This document shows positions 1 to 7,716 of a DNA stretch of 21,715 nt, piece after piece. Each line of letters starts with the position of its first letter. Position 1 is the first letter of the stretch. The stretch comes from DASUSF01 sp036375275 (lineage in GTDB: Bacteria > Pseudomonadota > Alphaproteobacteria > Geminicoccales > Geminicoccaceae). Below the pieces are notes generated by a model. That model ran no database searches and was not told the DNA's origin. It saw only the letters and a list, made by a program, of their open reading frames with translations. Where the stretch lies: assembly GCA_036375275.1 (NCBI GenBank), contig DASUSF010000476.1, forward strand, positions 1 to 21,715, read 5' to 3'. The position numbers were made by a program, and so were the translations under genes.

Positions 1-833
1 CCGCCGTAGAGGCCGACGATGATCAGCTTCCCGCCCTTGCGGAGCACGTCGAAGCCGAAGCGCGCGGTCTCCGGCCGGCCGACGAAGTCGATCGCCGCCT
101 TGGCGCCGCCGCCGGTCGTCTCGAGGACCTTCTTGACCGCGTCCGCCTCGCTGTTGTCGATGGTCTCGCTGGCGCCTGCCTGCCGCGCGATCGCGCGCTT
201 CTCGGGGTCGACGTCGGCGACGACCAGCTTCGCCGGCGTGACCGCCTGGGCGATGTGCAGGCCGCTCAGGCCCACCCCGCCGGCGCCGATCAGGACCGCG
301 CTGTCCTCGTCCCTGAGCTCGCCCATCTTCTTCAGCGCGCTGTAGGCCGTGATCCCGGCGCAGGCGAAGGTGCAGGCGAGCTCGGTCGGGACGCTGCCGT
401 AGTCGATCAGGTAGCGCGGGTGCGGGACGATCACGTGGTCGCTGTAGCCGCCGTCGACCCGGGCGCCGAGGAACTTCGGGGTCGGGCACCACTGCTCGCG
501 CTCGTGCTCGCACACCGGGCAGTGGTTGCAGCCGATCCAGGGGAAGGCGACCCGTGCGTCGCCGACCGCCACACCCTTCGCCTCCGGCCCGAGCGCCTCG
601 ACCACGCCGACGATCTCGTGGCCGAGGGTGAGCGGCAGCTTCGCGCCGAGCTTCGCGAGCTCCGCCCGCTTGCCCTCGCCGAGGTCGAAGTAGCCGTCCT
701 GGATGTGCAGGTCGCTGTGGCAGATCCCGCTCGCGGTGATCCGGAGCAGGACCTCCGTGCCCTCGGGCGTCGGCGTCGGGCGCTCCCGGCGTTCCAGCGG
801 CTGGCCCCAGTCGACCACCTGATAGCTCAGCAT
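1..833 (-). CDS. Zinc-dependent alcohol dehydrogenase (MDR superfamily), 3' end outside the window
   Basis: A medium-chain zinc alcohol dehydrogenase that would oxidise an alcohol to an aldehyde with NAD(P). The 277 codons present run from ATG at 833 and stay open to the window edge, so about 70-80 C-terminal residues are missing. Visible are the catalytic zinc ligands in GICHSD (Cys38), GHE (His72) and CAG (Cys158), the structural zinc lobe with Cys102, Cys105, Cys108 and Cys116 in the C-x2-C-x2-C-x7-C spacing, and the Rossmann turn GAGGVG near residues 183-188. The segment DGYFDLGEGKR near residues 46-56 recalls the 6-hydroxyhexanoate dehydrogenase-like (ChnD-like) subfamily; this is from memory of that family, and the true substrate is unknown. 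AGGGAGG-like purines precede the ATG. The gene is divergent from apaG across a 162 bp gap. The family is certain; the subfamily is moderately so. Confidence 0.92.
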   Translation of the reverse strand, partial: MLSYQVVDWGQPLERRERPTPTPEGTEVLLRITASGICHSDLHIQDGYFDLGEGKRAELAKLGAKLPLTLGHEIVGVVEALGPEAKGVAVGDARVAFPWIGCNHCPVCEHEREQWCPTPKFLGARVDGGYSDHVIVPHPRYLIDYGSVPTELACTFACAGITAYSALKKMGELRDEDSAVLIGAGGVGLSGLHIAQAVTPAKLVVADVDPEKRAIARQAGASETIDNSEADAVKKVLETTGGGAKAAIDFVGRPETARFGFDVLRKGGKLIIVGLYG

Positions 834-995
834 CCCCTCGTCCTCCCTGGCGTCGCGAGCGCATGCTAGAGGATCGGACGGCAGGGTCCAAGCGGGGCGC
901 GCGCGGCGGGGCCGCCCCCCTGGACAGGCCGGCCGCGGGCGCCGATAGTCCGGCGCTGGACAGCCGGCGCCGGCGGGACAGCGGGTGATGCGGTC

Positions 996-1388
996 ATGTA
1001 TCAAGAGCGCACGCAGTCGATCGAGATCTCGGTCGAGCCCTTCTACCTGGATGACGAATCACGGCCCGAGGACAACCAGTTCGTCTTCGGCTACCGGATC
1101 ACGATCACCAACGTCGGCTCGCACACCGTGCAGCTCCTGAGCCGGCACTGGAGGATCACCGACGGCAACGGCACGACCATGGAGGTCAAGGGCGCCGGCG
1201 TGGTCGGACAGCAGCCGATCCTGGCGCCAGGCGAGCGCTTCGCCTATGCCAGCGGCGCGCCGCTGGCCACGCCCAGCGGGATCATGGTCGGCACCTACGA
1301 GATGGTGACCGAGGAGGGCGAGCGCTTCGAGGCCCGGATCCCCGCCTTCTCGCTCGACGCGCCCGGCTGCCGCGTCAGCCTCAACTGA
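996..1388 (+). CDS. apaG: ApaG (DUF525) protein
   Basis: A 130-residue protein made of a single ApaG/DUF525 domain, a fibronectin-III-like beta-sandwich. ApaG was linked genetically to cobalt/magnesium efflux and Ap4A levels in enterobacteria; its biochemical role is still unclear. Recognisable family features are the opening strand IEISVEPFYL, the block YRITITNVGSHTVQLLSRHW in the first half, the glycine-rich GAGVVGQQP loop near residue 65, and the GTYEMVTEEG segment near residue 100. The length matches the family. The ATG at 996 is chosen because upstream in-frame starts are absent and the domain begins almost at once; no strong Shine-Dalgarno sequence is visible. It is followed 58 bp later by the potassium transporter gene on the same strand, so the two could be cotranscribed. 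Confidence 0.95.
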   Translation: MYQERTQSIEISVEPFYLDDESRPEDNQFVFGYRITITNVGSHTVQLLSRHWRITDGNGTTMEVKGAGVVGQQPILAPGERFAYASGAPLATPSGIMVGTYEMVTEEGERFEARIPAFSLDAPGCRVSLN

Positions 1389-1446
1389 GGGACCGGGGAC
1401 CCTGCGACCCGCTGTCGTCGCCGGCTGAGCGCGTGCGCCATTCGAC

Positions 1447-2898
1447 GTGATCGACTGGCGTCCGATCTTCCTCGTGATCGGCATCCTGCTGATCATCCTG
1501 GCCCTGTTCATGCTGCCGCCGATGGTCGCCGACCTCGCCGCCGGACACCCGGACTGGCAGGTATTCATGGCCGCGGCCTCGCTCACGCTGTTCTCGGGCG
1601 TGAGCCTGCTGCTGATGCACCGCTCTCCGGACACGCCAGAGATCTCCGGCCGCCAGGCTTTTCTGCTCACCACCTCGGTGTGGCTGGTCGTTCCCATGTT
1701 CGCGGCCCTGCCGCTCGCCTTCAGCGAGCTGGAGCTGAGCGCGGCCGACGCCTTCTTCGAGGCGATGAGCGGAACCACGACGACCGGCGCGACCGTGATC
1801 GTCGGGCTCGACACGGCGCCGCCCGGGATCCTGCTCTGGCGCTCGATCCTGCAATGGCTGGGCGGAATCGGGATCATCGTCATGGGTGTCGCGATCCTGC
1901 CGATGCTCTCGGTCGGCGGCATGCAGCTGGTGCGCACCGAATCCTCCGACCTGTCGGAGAAGATCCTGCCGAGGGCGGCGCAGATCGCATCCGCCATCGG
2001 CCTGATCTACCTGGCCCTGACCCTGATCTGCGCGATCCTCTACTGGTACGCGGGCATGAACCCGTTCGATGCCGCGGCGCACTCCATGACCACCATCGCG
2101 ACCGGCGGCTACTCGACCAAGGACGCGTCGATGGGCTTCTTCGCGAGCCCCGCGATGGAATGGATCGCCATCGTGTTCATGATCGTCGGCGCCCTGCCCT
2201 TCGTCCTCTACATCCAGCTGACCAACGGCGACATCGCGCCCCTGTGGCGCGACGCCCAGGTCCGCTGGTTCATCAGCGTCATCGCGGCCACGGGTTCCGC
2301 CATCGCGCTCTGGCTCGTCGCCACGGTCGATCTTCCGGCCGGAGAAGCGTTCCGCTACGCGCTGTTCAACACCGTCTCGCTAATCACCACGACCGGCTAC
2401 GCCTCGGCCGACTACGGGCTCTGGGGCACCTTCCCGTTCATCATCCTGTTCTTCATCATGTCGGTCGGCGGCTGCACCGGCTCGACCTCGGGCGGCATCA
2501 AGATCTTCCGGTTCACCGTCCTCTACGAGGTCGCCCGCGGCCAGGTCGCCCGCCTGATCCGACCCCACGGCGTGTTCGTGCCGACCTTCAACGACCGGCC
2601 GCTCGCGGAAGCGGCCGCGGTGTCGGTGATGGCGTTCATCTTCCTGTTCGGCCTGTGCTTCGTGGTCTTCGCGGTTCTCCTCGGCCTGCTCGGGCTCGAC
2701 TACGTCACCGCGATGTCCGGCGCGCTCACGGCCCTCGCCAACGTAGGGCCGGGCCTCGGCGACGAGATCGGGCCCGCCGGCAACTTCTCCGGCCTGCCGG
2801 AAGCGGCGAAGTGGCTGCTCGCGTTCGCCATGCTGCTCGGCCGGCTCGAGCTGTTCACCGTGCTGATCCTGTTCGCGCCGGCCTTCTGGCGGGCCTGA
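1447..2898 (+). CDS. trkH: TrkH-family potassium uptake protein
   Basis: The membrane subunit of a Trk potassium uptake system, which forms the K+ path through the inner membrane and normally works with the cytoplasmic NAD-binding regulator TrkA. The 483-residue length fits the family. The four pore loops that make the selectivity filter can be seen: TTTGA (111-115), IATGGYS (217-223), ITTTGYA (313-319) and LANVGPG (430-436), each carrying the expected glycine. Long hydrophobic helices occur throughout, and the GGCTGSTSGG segment at 341-350 is typical of TrkH. The start is a GTG; the following MIDWRP and first helix match the usual TrkH N-terminus, so no longer start is needed. No trkA gene lies in the window, so the regulator must be encoded elsewhere. 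TrkH is used as the name; TrkG/KtrB are related alternatives. Confidence 0.94.
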   Translation: MIDWRPIFLVIGILLIILALFMLPPMVADLAAGHPDWQVFMAAASLTLFSGVSLLLMHRSPDTPEISGRQAFLLTTSVWLVVPMFAALPLAFSELELSAADAFFEAMSGTTTTGATVIVGLDTAPPGILLWRSILQWLGGIGIIVMGVAILPMLSVGGMQLVRTESSDLSEKILPRAAQIASAIGLIYLALTLICAILYWYAGMNPFDAAAHSMTTIATGGYSTKDASMGFFASPAMEWIAIVFMIVGALPFVLYIQLTNGDIAPLWRDAQVRWFISVIAATGSAIALWLVATVDLPAGEAFRYALFNTVSLITTTGYASADYGLWGTFPFIILFFIMSVGGCTGSTSGGIKIFRFTVLYEVARGQVARLIRPHGVFVPTFNDRPLAEAAAVSVMAFIFLFGLCFVVFAVLLGLLGLDYVTAMSGALTALANVGPGLGDEIGPAGNFSGLPEAAKWLLAFAMLLGRLELFTVLILFAPAFWRA

Positions 2899-2992
2899 GG
2901 GAGCGGGAACCGCGCTCTCTCCGGGGGCGTTGGCTCGGGACGGAGAACCGGCCCGGCGCCACGCTGCCGGGCACAGCCGACGAGGCGTTTCC

Positions 2993-3151
2993 ATGGACCT
3001 GATCCGCGTCCTGATCGCGATCCTGCTGCCGCCGCTCGGGGTCTTCCTTCAGGTCGGCCTGGGTGGCCACTTCTGGTTGAACATCCTGCTGACCCTTCTC
3101 GGGTACATCCCGGGGATCGTGCACGCGGTCTGGGTGATCGCGAAAAAGTAG
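2993..3151 (+). CDS. YqaE/Pmp3-family small membrane protein
   Basis: A 52-residue protein with two membrane helices, of the YqaE/Pmp3 (UPF0057) family. Family members in yeast and plants affect membrane potential and salt tolerance, and bacterial ones are often stress-induced; the molecular role is not settled. The hallmark LLPPLGVFLQ is at residues 11-20, and the second helix ends in LGYIPGIVHAVWVI (36-49), as in family members. The ATG at 2993 gives the standard length; longer in-frame readings starting near 2930 add an arginine/proline-rich stretch not expected in this family. It sits 94 bp after trkH and only 9 bp before the DUF4112 gene, so it is probably transcribed with the latter. 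Confidence 0.92.
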   Translation: MDLIRVLIAILLPPLGVFLQVGLGGHFWLNILLTLLGYIPGIVHAVWVIAKK

Positions 3152-3160
3152 AGGGCCCCG

Positions 3161-3592
3161 ATGAGCACCGGCTATCGCGACGACGACCGCACCGATCCCT
3201 GGAGCGACGTGGGAAGCGGCGCGGGCGCCGCCGGGCGCACGGGGGCCCGCGCGGACCCCGAGACGATCCGTCGCCTGAACAAGTTCGCGGAGCTGCTCGA
3301 CAGCCAGTTCCAGATCCCCGGAACCCGCTTCCGGATGGGGCTCGACGGCCTGATCGGCCTGATTCCCGGCGTCGGCGACACCGCGACCGCCCTGCTCGCG
3401 AGCTACGTGCTCCTCGAAGCCTACCGGCTGAACGCGCCGACGTCGCTGATCCTGCGCATGCTGGCCAACATCGGCATCGACTGGGCGGTCGGCTCGATTC
3501 CGCTGGCCGGCGACGTGTTCGACGTGGCCTTCAAGGTCAACAAGCGGAACGTCGCGATGCTGCTCCGCCACCTGCAGGACACGCCCCGCTAG
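3161..3592 (+). CDS. DUF4112 domain-containing protein
   Basis: A 143-residue protein recognised as a DUF4112 family member; the function of the family is unknown. The first 32 residues are acidic, glycine-rich and probably disordered. The domain runs from about 35 to 140 and contains the typical LNKFAELLDSQFQIPGT opening, the GLDGLIGLIPGVGDTATALL hydrophobic segment, and the second half IGIDWAVGSIPLAGDVFDVA, followed by a basic NKRN segment. The two glycine/proline-containing hydrophobic stretches suggest membrane association. It lies 9 bp downstream of the YqaE-type gene and ends the plus-strand run; the next gene converges on it across 35 bp. DUF4112 and Pmp3-like proteins being so tightly linked suggests a shared membrane role, which is inference only. 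Confidence 0.9.
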   Translation: MSTGYRDDDRTDPWSDVGSGAGAAGRTGARADPETIRRLNKFAELLDSQFQIPGTRFRMGLDGLIGLIPGVGDTATALLASYVLLEAYRLNAPTSLILRMLANIGIDWAVGSIPLAGDVFDVAFKVNKRNVAMLLRHLQDTPR

Positions 3593-3627
3593 GGAGGGGC
3601 TGGGAACCTGGCGACGAGGCCGCCGCG

Positions 3628-4665
3628 TCAGCTTTCCGGCCGGCGCGCCGCCATGCGCTCGCCGGACGACGCGCTGCCGGCGGTGGGTGCGCTGGGGGAG
3701 CCGTCCTTCTCGGGTTGCCCGATCATCTGCTCGGCGACGAAGCGGGTCAGCCTGCGCGCCTTCTCGCTGGTCAGGTGGTACGCGTCGAAGAACGCCTCCT
3801 CCGGCATGTCGAGCCTGCGGTGGGCATCGATCATCACCGCGCCGGTGCCGGCGAGATGGGTGCGCAGGCGCTCGTAGTGCTCCTCCAGCAACTCGCCGTC
3901 GGGGTCGCGGTCGTCGAGATAGCTCGGCCGCATCGGCGCGACCACGTAGACGAACTCCGTGCCTTCGCGCTGGAGCCGCCGGGCGAGCGTCTCGAGCTCC
4001 TCGTAGCAGACCGGGTCGAGGACGATCGGGTCGCCGCGCATCACGCGCGGGTTCACGTTCTCTTCCGGCACGTCGAGCAGCACGCTGCCGTAGTCGTCGA
4101 ACGAGACCGACTCCAGCCGGTCGTCCGCCGCGCGGAGGAAGCGGATGTCCCTGGCGCGCTTGAACACCCCTTCCGGGTCGAAGTACTTGAAGTGGTAGAA
4201 GAGTTCCGGCCCACCCTGCAGGTAGTCACGGACGTGCTCGGGCTGGAAGAACCCGTCCTCGGTGTCCGCGCACTCCTTGTAGTCGAGCATGGTCGAGACC
4301 ATGACGACCTTCTCGACCGGGCCGTACAGGTCGAGGAAGAAGTCGGCGAGGAAGCGGGTCTGGTTGATCCGAAGATCCTGGACGCCGAGGTTGGCGACCT
4401 CGCCATCTGCCCCGAGCATCGTTTCCACGAGCGCGCCGTCGAGCCCATGGAGCGTGGTCGACGAGCCGATGAACAGCACCTCGGGGTCCTCGATCCCGTC
4501 CGACCGCAGGCGCCGGATTTTCTCGTCGAAGCTCATCCGGTTGGAGAATGCCGGCGCCTTGAGCCGCTCCGCCTGGTCCAGGACGAGCAGGCCCGCCGCG
4601 GCGCCGCCGATCAGGAGCGCGATTCCGGCGACGAACCCGAGGAGGAACTTGACGGCTTGCGGCAT
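3628..4665 (-). CDS. Membrane-anchored SGNH/DltD-AlgX-like protein, partner of the MBOAT acyltransferase
   Basis: A 345-residue protein with one N-terminal membrane helix (residues about 6-29) and a long extracytoplasmic domain. The fold is suggested by SGNH-hydrolase blocks: VLFIGSST at 63-70 with Ser68 as candidate nucleophile, VANLGVQD at 90-97 giving the block-II Asn92/Gly94, and FDAYHL at 293-298 giving the Asp294/His297 pair. Such proteins (DltD, AlgX/AlgJ, PatB types) act with an MBOAT protein to place acyl groups, usually acetyl, on an exported glycan or polymer. The gene lies 21 bp downstream of the MBOAT gene on the same strand, which supports that partnership. The last 30 residues are low-complexity and polar. 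No exact subfamily name could be assigned, and the polymer is unknown. Confidence 0.82.
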   Translation of the reverse strand: MPQAVKFLLGFVAGIALLIGGAAAGLLVLDQAERLKAPAFSNRMSFDEKIRRLRSDGIEDPEVLFIGSSTTLHGLDGALVETMLGADGEVANLGVQDLRINQTRFLADFFLDLYGPVEKVVMVSTMLDYKECADTEDGFFQPEHVRDYLQGGPELFYHFKYFDPEGVFKRARDIRFLRAADDRLESVSFDDYGSVLLDVPEENVNPRVMRGDPIVLDPVCYEELETLARRLQREGTEFVYVVAPMRPSYLDDRDPDGELLEEHYERLRTHLAGTGAVMIDAHRRLDMPEEAFFDAYHLTSEKARRLTRFVAEQMIGQPEKDGSPSAPTAGSASSGERMAARRPES

Positions 4666-4686
4666 GAAGCGATCCGGCGACGCTGG

Positions 4687-6255
4687 TCAGAACTGGAAAT
4701 AGAGGAACTCGCTCGGCGTTTCGGCAAAGATCGACAGCAGGCAGTAGCAGAGCGCGAACCCGAGCACGGCGCCGTGCACCGGCCCCGGCCGCCAGCGCGG
4801 GATCAGGTCCGTGATCCGCCCGACGAAGGAACGCACCTCGCCGTCGTCGCGATCCGCCGTGACGTAGCCGACCCACTGCTGGGCGTTCGGCAGGATGAAG
4901 GCGATGAAGCCGAGGACCAGCAGGAACGCGACGTGCGGCACGCCGCCGAACAGCAGGCCGTCGAAGGTCTCGAACCGCCAGCCCATCGCTTCCAGCGTCG
5001 GCCCGAGCGGCCCGAACAGCCGGATGTAGGGGCCGGGCAGCCAGACCCCGTTCATGCCGGCCATGCCGGCCAGGATCCGCTCCGCCGCCCCGAAGCTCTC
5101 GGCCCTGAAGAACACCCAGGCGACCACCACGGCGAGGAAGGTCACCGTGCGCGCGGTGACCCGCCCGACGAAGGTGGACCGCCGCAGGTCGTGGCCGAGC
5201 TTCCGGCGGAGCCCGTGCCAGAGGTGGTTGATCACCAGGAACAGGCCGTGCAGGCCGCCCCAGACCACGAAGGTCCAGCCCGCGCCGTGCCACAGCCCGC
5301 CGAGCAGCATGGTGACCATGAGGTTGGCATAGCGCCGCGGCATGCCGAGCCGGCTGCCGCCGAGCGGGATGTAGAGGTAGTCGCGCAGGAAGCGGGAGAG
5401 CGTGATGTGCCAGCGCCGCCAGAAGTCGATGATGTTGACCGCCTTGTACGGACTGTGGAAGTTGATCGGCAGGCGGATGTTGAACATCCGGCCGAGGCCG
5501 ATCGCCATGTCGGAATAACCCGAGAAGTCGAAGTACAGCTGGAAGGTGTAGGCGAGGGCGCCGCCCCAGGCCTCGAACAGGGTCGGGTCGTAGCCGCCCT
5601 GCGCGGCGGCGAACACCGGCGTGCCGTAGGCGGCGATGCCGTCCGCCAGGACCACCTTCTTGAACAGGCCGATCGAGAAGATGCTGAGCCCGACCGCGAG
5701 GTTGTCGAGGTCGATCCGGAAGGTCGCCCGCTGCGCGAACTGCGGCATGGTCTCGCTGTGGTGGACGATCGGCCCGGCGATCAGCTGCGGGAAGAAGGTC
5801 ACGAACAGCGCGTAGCTGACGAAGCCCTCGTCCTTCACCTCGCCGCGGTAGGCGTCGACCAGGTAGGCGATCTGCTGGAAGGTGAAGAAGGAGATGGCCA
5901 GCGGCAGGACGATGTGCCCGAGGGCGACGTCGAGCCCGGTCGCCTGCTCCAGGTTCGCGGTGAGGAAGCCGGCGTACTTGAAGTAGGCGATGCTCGCGAG
6001 GTTGGTCACCACCCCGAAGGCCAGCATGCCGCGAGTGGCCTGCGCCAGGAGCCGCTGGCCGACCAGGTAGTTGAAGACGATCGAGATGACGATCAGGACG
6101 AGGTAGGCCGGATTCCACCAGCCATAGAAGAAGAGCGACGCGGCGGTCACCCAGGTGAGCGCCAGGCGAGGGTTGTCGCGCCCGCCCAAGAGAAAGAAGC
6201 CGATCAGCGTGATCGGCAGGAACACCAGGATGAACTCGAGGGAATTGAACAGCAT
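4687..6255 (-). CDS. MBOAT-family O-acyltransferase (AlgI/DltB type)
   Basis: A 522-residue polytopic inner-membrane O-acyltransferase of the MBOAT family, which passes acyl groups from a cytoplasmic donor across the membrane toward an exported glycan. The N-terminus MLFNSLEFILVF is the usual AlgI-like opening. The conserved core WRRWHITLSRFLRDYLYIPL covers residues 279-298, and the invariant histidine lies in LWHGAGWTF (His323), followed by WGGLHGL (His336). QLIAGPI at 157-163 and YFDFSGYSDMAIGLGRMF around 241-258 are also family signatures. It is followed by the SGNH-type gene after 21 bp, forming a two-gene acylation unit. No alginate, cellulose or teichoic acid genes are present, so naming it algI would be unsafe. 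It reads in the same direction as yraN, 145 bp downstream of it. Confidence 0.93.
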   Translation of the reverse strand: MLFNSLEFILVFLPITLIGFFLLGGRDNPRLALTWVTAASLFFYGWWNPAYLVLIVISIVFNYLVGQRLLAQATRGMLAFGVVTNLASIAYFKYAGFLTANLEQATGLDVALGHIVLPLAISFFTFQQIAYLVDAYRGEVKDEGFVSYALFVTFFPQLIAGPIVHHSETMPQFAQRATFRIDLDNLAVGLSIFSIGLFKKVVLADGIAAYGTPVFAAAQGGYDPTLFEAWGGALAYTFQLYFDFSGYSDMAIGLGRMFNIRLPINFHSPYKAVNIIDFWRRWHITLSRFLRDYLYIPLGGSRLGMPRRYANLMVTMLLGGLWHGAGWTFVVWGGLHGLFLVINHLWHGLRRKLGHDLRRSTFVGRVTARTVTFLAVVVAWVFFRAESFGAAERILAGMAGMNGVWLPGPYIRLFGPLGPTLEAMGWRFETFDGLLFGGVPHVAFLLVLGFIAFILPNAQQWVGYVTADRDDGEVRSFVGRITDLIPRWRPGPVHGAVLGFALCYCLLSIFAETPSEFLYFQF

Positions 6256-6400
6256 GCGCCGCGCTCAGCGACCCTTCTCGGACTGTCGGCCGGCCGGCCG
6301 CACCGGCCCGCGCCCGATGCCGCGACATGTGCCGCGCGCCTTGCGGTCCGTCAATGGCCGCCGGCGCCTTCCCGCTATGTCTTTTGGGCGGTGTGGCCGA

Positions 6401-6757
6401 TCAGCCCAGCCGCCAAGCGTCGGCCAGGTGGTGCGGCAGCCGCCACGGTCGGACGGCCATCAGGTCGAAGCGGAGCGTGCAGCCGGCGAGCGTGGGATGG
6501 CGCAGCAGGAAGACCTCGGCCGCCCGTGCCGTCCGGGCGCGCTGGCGCGGCCCCATGGCCTGCAGCGCCTGCTCGAGGTCGCCCCGGGCCTTGACCTCGA
6601 CAAACGCGACCAGGTCCCCGCGGCGGGCGATCAGGTCGATCTCGCCGAGCGGGGTCCGGAAGCGGCGGGCCAGGATCCGGTAGCCGCGGGCGCGAAGGCT
6701 CCACGCCGCGAGATGCTCGGCGGCGCGACCCCAGGCCTCGCCCTGCCGGCGGCTCAT
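6401..6757 (-). CDS. yraN: YraN family protein (UPF0102)
   Basis: A 118-residue protein of the YraN/UPF0102 family, which has a restriction-endonuclease-like fold but no firmly established function. The nuclease-type core is visible: GEIDLIA at 38-44 with Glu39 and Asp41, then FVEVKAR at 52-58 with Glu54 and Lys56, matching the E...D...ExK pattern of the fold. The N-terminal AWGRAAEHLAAWSLRARGYR segment is also typical. The ATG at 6757 overlaps the rsmI stop codon in an ATGA arrangement, so the two genes are very likely translationally coupled. The rsmI-yraN pairing is common in proteobacteria, which supports the call. In many relatives a glutathione synthetase gene follows; here an acyltransferase gene does. 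Confidence 0.93.
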   Translation of the reverse strand: MSRRQGEAWGRAAEHLAAWSLRARGYRILARRFRTPLGEIDLIARRGDLVAFVEVKARGDLEQALQAMGPRQRARTARAAEVFLLRHPTLAGCTLRFDLMAVRPWRLPHHLADAWRLG

Positions 6758-7716
6758 CGCCCCTTGAGCGCCAGAGCCCGCTTGTAGATCTCGCGCCGGG
6801 GCCGGCCGCTGGTCGCCGCCACCACGCCCGCGGCGGCGGCCGCCGGCAGGTGCTCCAGCGCGGCCCGGAGCGCCCGGTCGACCGCGACGTCGGCGACCTC
6901 GCCGGCCGTCGGCTCCGGTGGTCCGACCACGACCACCACCTCCCCCTTTGGCGGCCCCTCGCCGGCGTACGCTTCGGCGAGCACGGCGAGGGTGCCCCGC
7001 CGGACCTCCTCGAAGCGCTTGGTCAGCTCACGCGCCACCGCCGCCGGGCGGTCGCCGAGGCCGGCCGCGAGGTCGGCGAGCGTCCCCGGCAGCCGGCGGG
7101 CGGCCTCGAACAGGACCAGCGTCGCCGGGATCGCGGCGAGTTCCGCGATCGCCCGGGCCCGCGCCGATCCCGACGGTGGGAGGAAGCCCTGGACGAGGAA
7201 CCGGTCGGTCGGCAGCCCGGCGACCACCAGCGCCGCGAGGGCCGCGGACGGCCCTGGAACCGCCGTCACCGCGACCCCGAGCGGAATCGCCTCCTGGACC
7301 AGCCGGTAGCCGGGATCCGAAACCAGCGGTGTTCCGGCGTCGCTGACCAGAGCCACGCTCGCCCCCTCCTGCAGGCGCTTCAGCACGCCCGGGCGCACCC
7401 GGGCGGCGTTGTGCTCGTGATACGCGGTGAGCGGCCGCGCCCGAGCCCCGGCGCCGAGCAGCCGCCGCGAGACCCGGGTATCCTCGGCGAGCACGATGTC
7501 GGCAAGCGTGATGGTCTCGAGGGCGCGTGGCGAGAGGTCGCCGAGGTGGCCGATCGGCGTCGCGACCAGGTACAGCCCGGGCGCGAGTTTACTTCCGAAA
7601 TGGCCATCGTTAGTTTCGTCCGGCCGCGCTCTTCCACCGGTTGCGGGGCGGCTCTCGTGCTCTGGCCCGGACCTGCGCGAAAAGGGGCTCTGGTTTGAAG
7701 TTCTTCGTGGCGGCAT
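6754..7716 (-). CDS. rsmI: 16S rRNA (cytidine(1402)-2'-O)-methyltransferase
   Basis: RsmI 2'-O-methylates C1402 in the decoding centre of 16S rRNA using S-adenosylmethionine. From the ATG at 7716 the protein has 320 residues. The tetrapyrrole-methylase-type domain begins at about 47 with GLYLVATPIGHLGDLSPRAL, followed by LAEDTR (77-81), the SAM-site VSDAGTPLVSDPGY (124-137), VPGPSA (153-158) and FLPPSG (178-183), and ends with the small C-terminal domain REIYKRAL. Residues 1-46 are an extra polar extension not seen in E. coli RsmI. No ATG or GTG lies between this extension and the domain, so the start could be 7716 (ATG, preceded by GAGG) or 7740 (GTG), or a rare CTG further in. Either start overlaps the divergent lipoprotein gene. 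Confidence 0.93.
   Translation of the reverse strand: MPPRRTSNQSPFSRRSGPEHESRPATGGRARPDETNDGHFGSKLAPGLYLVATPIGHLGDLSPRALETITLADIVLAEDTRVSRRLLGAGARARPLTAYHEHNAARVRPGVLKRLQEGASVALVSDAGTPLVSDPGYRLVQEAIPLGVAVTAVPGPSAALAALVVAGLPTDRFLVQGFLPPSGSARARAIAELAAIPATLVLFEAARRLPGTLADLAAGLGDRPAAVARELTKRFEEVRRGTLAVLAEAYAGEGPPKGEVVVVVGPPEPTAGEVADVAVDRALRAALEHLPAAAAAGVVAATSGRPRREIYKRALALKGR
7682..7687 (+). promoter_or_regulatory. Shine-Dalgarno supporting a TTG start
   Basis: AAGGGG lies 7 bases before the TTG at 7695. It decides the start of the lipoprotein gene: beginning there gives a short, normal lipoprotein signal peptide, whereas a longer in-frame reading from 7641 adds 18 mostly charged residues ahead of it. 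Confidence 0.55.

Noticed and set aside
1..833. Alcohol dehydrogenase as a truncated pseudogene
   Set aside because: The frame is open to the window edge with all zinc ligands present; the truncation is only the window boundary.
950..973. Inverted repeat CCGGCGC ... GCGCCGG with three nearby GGACAG copies before apaG
   Set aside because: GC-only arms are expected by chance in DNA this GC-rich, and the GGACAG spacing is irregular (starts at 922, 958 and 976).
3715..6594. A 959-codon open reading frame on the plus strand
   Set aside because: It is antisense to the MBOAT and SGNH genes; its product is a monotonous Arg/Glu/Asp/Ala/Val-rich sequence with no domain. High GC at third positions keeps antisense frames open.
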